Assembly: GCA_021014325.1 (NCBI GenBank)
Contig: CM037469.1
Span: 12,652,663-12,716,662 of the forward strand
Direction: 5' to 3'
Length of the DNA: 64,000 nucleotides
Origin: Plazaster borealis
Lineage: Eukaryota > Echinodermata > Asteroidea > Forcipulatida > Labidiasteridae
The number at the start of each line of letters is the position of its first letter. Within the stretch, counting starts at the first letter, position 1. Both the position numbers and the translations under genes were made by a program. The notes beneath the pieces were generated by a model, which searched no databases, had not been told where the DNA came from, and saw only the letters and a list, made by a program, of their open reading frames with translations. Below, in pieces: positions 55,428-64,000 of this stretch.

Positions 55428-55951
55428 GTACAGTAATCAATTCGATTCAATTCAATTTAATAAAAAAAAAACTTCACGTTAAAAATTATATGAAAGTTGC
55501 TTTCCAGTGTGCATCTTACAATAAAAACACAAAGAGATATTTTGTAAAATAGAAAGAAGAAACGATATAATATATACAGAAACCGGTTTTATAAAAAGAT
55601 AACGGGACAAATTACACAGTGGCAGAGTATTATACAGCCATTGAATAATTACAAGGGTGACAGCCAACAAATAAAAACCATCGATCAGTAGACAGGTAGA
55701 TAGGCCTACGTTGTTAATTTCTACACAGTTATGACACTAAACAATTATTCTACTCGGAGCGCTTGTTATATGAATGTATACAATTCAATGTATAACAAAA
55801 TAATATTGTGATTACATTTTATAACCACTTTTATTAAACAATGAAATTGTGATTTTGTTTTTTGGCAAGATTGTGACGCTAAACTTGTGTTTGTGAGCCC
55901 GCAATTAACTTGTTATACCATTTAGTTTGTCTTTATATAATTTATGTATTT

Positions 55952-56319
55952 AAAGGTATCGTACACGTTTGGTAATGACTCAAAACAAATATTAGCATAA
56001 CAAAATTACTTGGTAACAGGCAACGGAGAGCTATTGATAGTATAAAACATTGTAGGAAACGACTCCCTCTGCTGAAGTAACGTAGTTTTTGAGAAAGAGG
56101 TAAATTCTCACTAAAATAATAAAAACTTCTTGCAAGAAGTTTTTATTCCTATCTGAAAGCACACAAATTTGTACGAACAAGGGTGTTTTTTCTTTCATCA
56201 TTTTCTGGCAACCAATTGAGCCCAAATTTTCACAGGTTTGTTATTTTATGCATATGTTGGGATACACCAAGTGAGAACACTGTCTTTGACAATTTCCGAA
56301 CGTGTTCAGTGCCTTTAAA
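55952..56319 (-). repeat. Family A element downstream of the plexin gene
   Basis: taaaggtatcgtacacgtttgg to cgtgttcagtgcctttaa. Confidence 0.85.
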
Positions 56320-56829
56320 TGACAATTGATAAATATATAATTGTATAATACGCGGATAATGTATACTATTTCAGAATGTTATTGTCATTTTCTTTAAGAC
56401 GCTTATTACTAAAAATAAACTGAAAGTTGACAAAGTTCATGCTAAATTGAAAATAAGATATTAATAGTGAGTTTAAACATCCTTGCATATGACGTCACAA
56501 GCTCAAACAACGCCCTAACTGAGGTATGAAGCCATATCATTGGCTGAGAGTTTTACCCCAGGATGCACAGGTTCTTTGTCTGTGGATGTAAGGGTCTAGT
56601 CCGTTTTTGAGGAAGACAATATTAACTAAGGTCAACAATTTTAACTTTTTTTTTTTCTTGTAACAATTTTTCTGTTGCAGAGATTCTTTTGTTTATTATT
56701 TTAAACATGTTTCAATTTAGTTACAATTTTGGCCTAGTTTTTAACAGTTCACCAAGAATTGTAAACACTCCAGTAACAAATTAAAGATTGGTAAAAAGTG
56801 CCATAATTGATAATTGACTAAAGACAGCG

Positions 56830-57440
56830 GAAATATTAAAAAAAAAATTGAAAAAATCATAAGGGGTAAGCCTAGTTTTTTCATCAAATTTTTGCGGAAA
56901 TATTGATATAGTGAAAATTAGGCCCAAAATTGAAAAAATCATAAGGGGCAAGTTTAGCATTTTTTTCAAATTTGGACCAATTTTAAGTTGCGACTTTCTG
57001 CTCTAAAATGATGCAATATAGGAACCACTGATGCCTTTTTATATAACTTGACCCTTGATTTCAGCTAAATTTGCGGGAAAATTTACATTTTAAAATTAGA
57101 CCAAACATTTAAAAAAAATCATAAGGTGTATAGGGCCTAATTCTAGCCCTTTTATCAAATTTGGACCACTAAATCTAAGTTGCGACTTTCTGCTCTAAAA
57201 TGATGCAGTAGGCACTACTGATGCCTTTTTTTAAAGTTGACCCAGGATTGCAGCTAAAAAAAAATTAAATTAGGTACAACATTAAAAAAAAAACATAAGG
57301 GGTAAGTCTAGCATTTTTATTGAATTTACGTCAGATTTAAAGTTGAGATTTGTATGCTGTACAATGATAGAGTGGGTAATACTGATGCTTTTTCATTAAA
57401 GCTGGCCCTGATACTTGAATGATAATCGCAAGAAGAAGCA
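56830..57440. repeat. Diverged tandem repeat, units of about 175 bp (block 1)
   Basis: Recurring phrases cataaggggtaag, gttgcgactttctgctctaaaatgatg and actgatgccttttt at about 56860, 56940, 57115 and 57290. Low identity between units indicates age. Confidence 0.75.
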
Positions 57441-57849
57441 CGGTAATGTTATCCCTCTTCGACCGCTATTTGATATAATTCACAAGCCTTGCAATTAATT
57501 TGTCAATTTAGACAGGTTTTTTATCACAACTTCAATTTTGACTAAAAATGCAAGGCCCCCCCCCAATGTGATTGTATCAAAAAGGGCGGCAGAAATGCTT
57601 TGATATATAGATTACTAAAATTAAATAAAGTAAAGTAAATCTGTTCGGAAAGTTAGTCGGAGTGACGACTGGGCGTTCAGGGGACTCAAAGTCTGGTCAA
57701 ACCAGCATCACCCATATAGTTCCCTTGTGGGATTGGCTAGTCCCGGTCCCTCCTTATCCTTTCCCACCCGGAATATTCAACCTACCTAACTTAGGGAGAG
57801 ACATGACGTAACCCCAATCCAATACAGCGGCCAGCAGTAAAAGTCATGT

Positions 57850-57935
57850 CCCTTTTGGTACGAGTAGGATTCGAACCGGGTGTACCAGCTCTGGACTGCA
57901 CGCAGTTGAACTATCCAGTGCACCGCAGTTGGAGG
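57850..57935 (-). repeat. tRNA-like (SINE-type) sequence 1
   Basis: On the minus strand, ggttcgaatcc is a B box (57868-57878) and gtgcactggatagttcaac a possible A box region. Cloverleaf pairing is poor. Confidence 0.55.
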
Positions 57936-57984
57936 TGATTTTTACATACTACCGAAATAATTCAATGCGTCCAAGCAAAATAGA

Positions 57985-58065
57985 AACAGACACAAGTGGG
58001 AATTGAACCCGGGTCTCGTGGCTCCTAGCCCAATACGAACTTCGTGTAGCTATACGGCGCCACCT
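57985..58065 (-). repeat. tRNA-like (SINE-type) sequence 2
   Basis: On the minus strand, gggttcaattccc is B-box-like and ggcgccgtatagctac lies at the A-box position. It is adjacent to tRNA-like sequence 1. Confidence 0.5.
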
Positions 58066-58254
58066 GCTTCTCCAAAAGAATAATTATAGTAAAACACAAT
58101 GTAATTAAACGAACCCAATTTAACACGCCACTTTAGACGGAATTATTAACATATTAATTGTTTCATTTATTTAAACTCGGAGGGCCTGTATTTCATAAAA
58201 TAATTTTGTTATCCAAAAATTATTTTTGTTATCCAAAATTATTTTACTGATAAC

Positions 58255-58640
58255 ACATTTGAGGTCATAAATTGACCCATGATTTCAACTAAATTTGCGG
58301 AAATGTTGACATTTGAAAAGATCAAGGGGTAAGCCCAGCGTTTTCATCAAATTTTGGCCAAGTTTCCAGTTGTAATTTTATGTTGTAAAATGATGGAGTA
58401 GGCACTAATATTTAACTTGACCCATGATTTCAGCTAAATTTGCAGAAATATTGATATTTTAAAATTAGGCCAAAAATTGAAAAAGTCATAAGGGGTAAGT
58501 CCAGCATTTTTTTTTAATTTTGACAAATTTTAAGTTGCGGCTTTCTGCTCAAAAATGATGCAGTAGGCACTACTGATGCCTTTTTATATAACTTGACCCA
58601 GGATTGAAGTTAATTTTGCGGAAATATTGAATTTTATAAA
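58255..58640. repeat. Diverged tandem repeat, units of about 175 bp (block 2)
   Basis: The same unit as 56830-57440 resumes (ggggtaagcccagcg, gctttctgctcaaaaatgatg). Separated from block 1 by about 0.8 kb that includes tRNA-like sequences. Confidence 0.75.
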
Positions 58641-59123
58641 TTCGGTTCAAATCATTTATAATAAGAATATAGAATTAAAACAATCGAACGGTTCCAAAAA
58701 CCAAAGGTATATATTCCCTTTAACAACAAGATCCGTTCTTGATTCATCCTGCATTCCATTCCTTGTAAAGATGACACCAACATGGCAATGACTCACAACC
58801 AAAGTATTGTAGTTTCTAGGAATATCATATTTTGCAGACTATACAAAAAAAGGATCAAATAATTCACCCCAATTAAAAGGAAACCGCCCTCTATTGCCTT
58901 AATAACCCTCTTGCACAGCTACATACAATCCGACACCTGAAAGATATTTTGAAGGTTTTTTTCCCCGGACTTTTTTTGCTTTCAAAACTCCCCTTCCCCT
59001 CATCATTGGTTTTTGGAAGAGCAAATTAATTCCCCTCCTCTGGTTTGGAATAGTCCCACCATACAACCAACCTGTGAACAGTTCATTGAAGTAGGCGGTC
59101 AATTAAAGGATCGGTAAAGATCC

Positions 59124-59494
59124 TTAAAGGCACTGAACACGTTTGGAAATTGTCAAAGACCAGTGTTCTCAGTTGTTGTATCCCAACATATGCATAAAAT
59201 AACAAGCCTGTGAACATTTGGGCTCAATTGGTCATCAAAGTTGCAATAAAATGATGACAGAAAAAACACCGTTGTTGTACAAATTTGTGTGCTTTCAGAT
59301 AGGAATAAAAAACTCTTGCAAGAAGTTTTTATTTTCTTAATGGGAAATTACCTCTTTCTCAAAAACTACGTTACTACAGAGGGAGTCGTTTCCTACAATG
59401 TTTTATACTATCAACAGCTCTCCGTTGCTTGTTACCAAGTAATTTTGTATGCTAATATTTGTTTTGAGTAATTACCAAACGTGTACGATACCTT
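59124..59494 (+). repeat. Family A element downstream of the plexin gene
   Basis: ttaaaggcactgaacacg to aaacgtgtacgatacctt. Confidence 0.85.
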
Positions 59495-59516
59495 GAAAGA
59501 TCTTCAAATGCCAGCT

Positions 59517-60722
59517 TATAGGGTCTGTAGTGTATACGTTAGGTAGTTGGAACCCATTGTTTGTTTCAATCCTACATAGTTGTAGATCTATACCATAAAA
59601 CTAACCTGTGAAGCTGTAGCCGCTGAATTGGACAATGCCTTTAGTCTCCACAGTCTCCTGTGATATTTTGTGGAAAGAGCCATTTGGGACAAAGAGTGCA
59701 CCGATAGTAATGGGTTCTTAAAGGGATTGTATACGTTTGGTAATTGGAACCCATTGTTTGTTTCAATCTACATGTAGTTGTATACCTAGCCCAGGTTGGA
59801 CTCCTCCGTTGCATACAACGCGACGGAGTCCAGGGTATAAAGGTCCTCAGGCATTGCGAAAAAATTTATAACCATTTTTTTATCATATTTTTACCTTTTT
59901 GAGGAAGCTGAAACGTGACTCACTTGTTCCTTGTATCCTGAACCTTACGCCTGCTCTATTCAGAATTGCCAATTTTATCCTTGGATGACATTATTGTGAA
60001 AATAAAATGGAAATTGACGCATTCGTTGCGACAACCTCAACTGACATGGAACCAAGTCCACAAAAGAGGGCGCTGTCTAACCCGCTCTGCGTAACACCAG
60101 AGCCGTATGCGTAACACTGAACGCTTTTTCTTCCGGGCGGCAACACGACGGAGTCGCAGCGCTGCCAGTGCACAACTTGGACTTATTTTCGGAAATAATG
60201 TCATTCATGGATGTATTTGATAGGTTTTGAACTCAGCAAAAGTGTAATTAAAGGCACCAAGAATAAGTGAATGGAGTTTCAGCTTCTCAAATTAGGTAAA
60301 AATATTTTAAAATGTTACTCAAAATTTTGTTCGCATTGTAAAGGATCTTTATACCCAGGACGTCAGTGCAGTGGCACTGACTGACGTCCTACCAGGGCTA
60401 TTGTATACCATAAAACTAACCTGTGAAAATTTCATTTCAAAAGGTGGTAGCGTTTTTGAGATATTACCGAAAATCTGGAGCGGTTATGTCCACGCAGAAA
60501 GAATAATCTGCAATTGGAATACACTAATCTGAGAAACGTTACTGCAGTAACGCTTCTCAGATTCAAATTTTTGGGGATAAAAAGTGATATCTAATCTTTT
60601 TCCATAACCGCAGTACATCAAAGTGAAAATTTTCTCAAAATGCATTATACTATCCGAAGCTGCTGTACTTCTTACAAAGTAGACTTTTATTGCCATTAAT
60701 TTTCAGAGTCATTACCAAACGT
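59517..60722. repeat. Nested cluster of family B elements
   Basis: Two left ends (59525 tgtatacgttaggtagttgg and 59719 taaagggattgtatacg) and one long body with right end (60395-60722, including gagaaacgttactgcagtaacg). They are separated by unrelated sequence with cgacggagtc words and a hairpin around 60357-60391. Confidence 0.65.
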
Positions 60723-60954
60723 ACTCATCTCTTCGAATCTGCTTACATTTACTTCATTGCACTTGTCTTCTCCACATGAAATTCTGTGAACTCTTTTGTC
60801 TTAAATTCTTTCTTCACTTTGCTAAGCGCCTCGGAATAGGCAAATAGTATGATGGCGTTCTACAAGTGCATGATGATTGATTGATTCATTGAAGTAACCA
60901 TTCTTGTAGAAAAAAACACCAAATCTTTAATAAAACAATTTTACAAACATAATA

Positions 60955-62601
60955 TGAAGTATAAAGATTTTTGTTTTATTCATACGTATATTACTCATCC
61001 CGTACTTTACAACTGAAACTTAAACAAGAACACAATAAAACCTGGGTAAATGTATTTATATTTAAATAATCATATAGTCAACAGAAAGAAGAAAAACAAT
61101 AATTACAATAAAAAAGGGGGAAGTAAAGAAATTACGCTTCAAGATTCCATCGTCCTGCTGTCGTGACGTCCACATTCTCTCTCGTTTTTACAAGAAAGCC
61201 TCCAATCTACAGATCAAATTTACAAAGTAGCTATTTCCTTAATTATTAATATATCCCAAATACCTACATATATAAACACTTACAAAAAACAAACCACTAA
61301 CTTTGATTAGTAATAAATTTACAGAAATTTATCCCGATAATAATTATATATATACCCTTGAATTTCAATCTCCAACTTTCATTCTCACTTCGCGCGACGG
61401 TTGTTTAAATCAAATTGGTTATACAACTCAACAAGCCTAAAGCATAATAACTTCTTTATCACCCTATCGTATGACTATCTACACAAGGTGCTAAAATATT
61501 CTCATTTGGGAAAATAACTTGTATACCAGCAAGTCAATTATAAGAACACAGCATGCTGCATGTATTACATCATATATAGTACAGCTGATAGTTTTTACCG
61601 TAAATTGCTAAATCTGGAAGGGCGATTCTACAACAAATGTGTCAAATTAGATATTCTTGCTCCTCCTAGCTTTTACTGCTTTTATTTGATGCACAAATTG
61701 TGGAACAATTACTAACAAGGAACAGGGGGGCAAGCTGGGGAGGGGGGAGTTTATGCTCGGGGGTTAGTCCTAGCTCTCTATCTTTGGTTAAATTAGAATA
61801 TTAAAAAAAATGCAAATTTTTCTAAAAAGCTAACAGCATACCCTCTTTCACAGCTGCTCTGAAGTCAGTCAGTGTCACATGACCTAGTTAAAGGCCATGT
61901 GTCCACCTGATGTGTCACATGACCAAAGTCATGTGACCTGCCCTCTGGCAAAATCAAAAAAGCTGCCATTGGTTTCGTACACTCGTCCTCTTTATATTAA
62001 AGCAAAACAAAAAAAAGACAACAACAAAACAAATGTTTACACAATTTATGGTAAAATCATAGGGGAAACTTTGAAATCAAATCACCCGAAATTACCAGAT
62101 GAAAGGAAACCGAAGCTTTTCTTAAAATTTTCTTATTGCTACCAAAAGAAAACTACAAACATTTACACACATAAAACTATACACATGTAGTATTTTTTAA
62201 CAAAACCAAAACTTTTTTTTTGACACAATATAGGACGCCCACTCCCAAATACTCCTTACATACATGTACAGTCGACTCTCGTTATACGAGGCCGCTGGGA
62301 CCAGCCAAATTACCTCTTTACAACAGGAACGCTGCTACAAGAGGACAGCAAAACAAAGCAACACAAAGCAGAAATGAGATTCTGTACTTCAGAATGTACT
62401 CTGTAGAAGCAGAACCGCTTTATAACATTGCTCTTTATAACGAGGGTTGACCGTATATGGCATACAAACTAAGTCAACAGTTCGTTGATTTATCTTTTCG
62501 ACGCGGAACAGGACAAGGTCATTACAACAAGAAAGAAAGAAACATAATAATTTGGGATAACTAAATGACTGCCCTCAACTGTTGTGTTTATGTAGTCTAA
62601 C
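60955..62601 (-). other. Candidate 3' UTR of convergent minus-strand gene
   Basis: Lies directly after the stop codon of the putative exon 62602-62880. Mostly free of the dispersed repeats common elsewhere. On the minus strand an AATAAA poly(A) signal occurs at 60975-60980. Inference. Confidence 0.4.
62279..62453. repeat. Pogo/Tigger-type MITE flanked by TA
   Basis: Left end cagtcgactctcgttatacg and inverted right end (ttataacgagggttgaccg) are bounded by TA on both sides, the target duplication of Tc1/mariner-pogo elements. The CAGT-GACTC--GTTATA end is typical of pogo/Tigger. Confidence 0.75.
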
Positions 62602-62880
62602 CTAGAGTTGTAATAGTACTGTCACCTCTCTCAGCCACCACTTTGCTTTACGTCTCACGTCATCTCCAATATCATCGGTCAGGACTAAATTACTCCCACC
62701 AAAAAGTTTGAGTTTTTGTTGCTCTTTTTGCAACGGCTCCAAGATTTCTTGACAGGATGAAGTCTTTTTTTCATCAGGGTGACCCGATGGATGACCGGGG
62801 AAACAATGGATGACCAGGGGGTCGTAATCAACGGAGCTTTGGTAGATGATGGAGTGGCTTGGAAGAGGAGAGGAAAGTAC
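62602..62880 (-). CDS. Candidate last exon of a convergent gene (unrecognised protein)
   Basis: On the minus strand an acceptor (gatgtag, AG at 62882-62881) is followed by 92 open codons and TAG. It lacks an ATG, as expected for an internal or last exon. The protein looks genuine: SIIYQSSVDYDPLVIHCFPG, then KTSSCQEILEPLQKEQQKLK, then LVLTDDIGDDVRRKAKWWLR, with mixed charge, aromatic residues and no low complexity. The other two frames of this stretch are not protein-like. I do not recognise the family. No upstream exon of the same gene is visible in 62881-64000, so it would lie beyond the window. Confidence 0.5.
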   Translation of the reverse strand, partial: VLSSPLPSHSIIYQSSVDYDPLVIHCFPGHPSGHPDEKKTSSCQEILEPLQKEQQKLKLFGGSNLVLTDDIGDDVRRKAKWWLREVTVLLQL

Positions 62881-64000
62881 CTACATCTAGGTTCTTACTT
62901 ATTACTATCCTAAAATCAACAAACCTACATTGAAACTGAAATACACCATTTGACAAATTAAAGAAACAATACATTCCAAAAAGAACTTTACCCTACTCTT
63001 CTGACCTCAACCATTAATTACTACGATAGCTATCAACATTCTACAAAATGTTGTCCTTATACCGTAAACCTGCGTAACTATCACCGCGTGGTAAACTCAT
63101 CCGCAACGACGGCGCAATTTAACAGAGCTGCCATGCAGGTAAAATAGCAAGTTCATCTGAAACGCAAAAGAGCAATATAGCAGGGAACCAACCACAAGCA
63201 ATGCAAATTACATAGGGCTTTAGTTGGTAACCTGACTTTGCGGAGTGAGATTCGTCTGTCCTCCGCCGATTTGCGGGCCTAAGCTCCATGAAAATACCCC
63301 CCCCTTAAACGTTACCATGGTAACTGATATGCATATTGGGCTTTAGTCAAACACATGTTCACAAAGAAACATGTGCACAGACTACAATATTTATACGTAC
63401 TTACTCCTATATAAAAGTGCATACAATATATAAAACACTTTTCATGGCTAAACCTCCGCTCCCCACCCCTCCAATCCCAACGCCCCAACCCTCTTCTAAA
63501 TAAATAGTTTAAAAACTCTCTTTAGGAGAGTTCTGCTCCTAAAAATGAATAGATTTAAAATATGCAAGGAAAATTTGAATGTAAATTATGCAAAACAAAG
63601 GCCCTTTTTTACATCTCATTTAGAAATGAATCTTATCTGAAAATCCCTACAAAAATCAAGGTTGTGCAAAAAAGTTAGTTCGAAGGGTTTCCAGTGGCTA
63701 CTTGATAAATAGAAATACTCCCTTCACAAACTTAAGCAGGTCAAGAAACGTACAACTCGACCACTAATTTATGGATAATCGTTACAAATTAACAAAATAG
63801 TTTTTCTCTACAAAACCAATATATTATAGTGTATACGAACATTTACAGGTGCACTCGTACTACTACTAGAGGTACAGCACACAATGAAATGGTACAAGTT
63901 AAAGGTGTGTCTACGTCAATGAGAAACAAAACCCCCCAAACATTTACATGTTGACCCCAAACTTCAAAATATAATGAAACACAGAGTGTTGTAAAGGGAG
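62881..64000. other. Right edge of the window; no gene recognised
   Basis: AT-rich. Would be an intron of the minus-strand gene if the exon at 62602-62880 is real. I see no further exon or clear repeat. Confidence 0.45.

Noticed and set aside
57868..58010. Two adjacent minus-strand tRNA genes
   Set aside because: B boxes are convincing, but cloverleaf stems cannot be completed. Likely SINE-derived.
62220..62450. 76-codon plus-strand ORF
   Set aside because: Coincides with a pogo-type MITE and has no protein features.

Overview
The window is eukaryotic genomic DNA, probably from a marine deuterostome and most likely an echinoderm (sea star-like). That assignment is an inference from gene content, intron density and the type of dispersed repeats; no database was searched. 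Almost all of it is one plus-strand gene, a plexin-type semaphorin receptor. I assembled about 40 coding exons from splice sites and reading phase. They join without a frame break into about 1,992 codons (stop at 53388-53390). Domain order is signal peptide, sema, three PSI cysteine modules alternating with IPT/TIG-like modules, one membrane span, then a cytoplasmic plexin GAP region split by a Rho-binding-type segment.

Layout. 1-9.7 kb: the large first coding exon is present three times. Copy 1 (1521-2684) is intact with a splice donor. Copy 2 (4679 to about 5808) is a pseudogene with two frame-breaking deletions and a lost donor. Copy 3 (9122-9747 plus 19619-20159) would be intact but is split by a Ty3/Gypsy LTR retrotransposon lying on the minus strand (9748-19614), flanked by a 4-bp target duplication and with almost identical LTRs. 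20.2-25.1 kb: the rest of the sema exons, a duplicated exon 2, and a 3.1-kb minisatellite of 58-bp units built from the end of exon 4 and its splice donor. 25.2-36.1 kb: PSI and IPT exons, the membrane exon, and a second array built from the end of exon 20 plus its donor. 36.6-53.4 kb: the cytoplasmic exons. 53.4-60.9 kb: dispersed and tandem repeats. 60.9-62.9 kb: a probable last exon and 3' UTR of a convergent minus-strand gene. 62.9-64 kb: nothing recognised.

How the parts fit. The gene has been reshaped repeatedly by internal duplication: exon 1 tripled, exon 2 doubled, the 3' ends of exons 4, 13 and 20 copied into the following introns together with their 5' splice sites, and a three-exon block (30-32) apparently copied as 33-35. 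The copy of exon 1 nearest the rest of the gene is broken by the retrotransposon. Copy 1 has the same phase-0 donor and could in principle supply the 5' end across an intron of about 18 kb. In the predicted cytoplasmic domain the arginine pair of the plexin GAP arginine finger is replaced by Ser-Lys, while the later LPLRFW arginine is kept, so the receptor may lack normal GAP activity. At least four families of short inverted-repeat elements (MITE-like) fill the introns.
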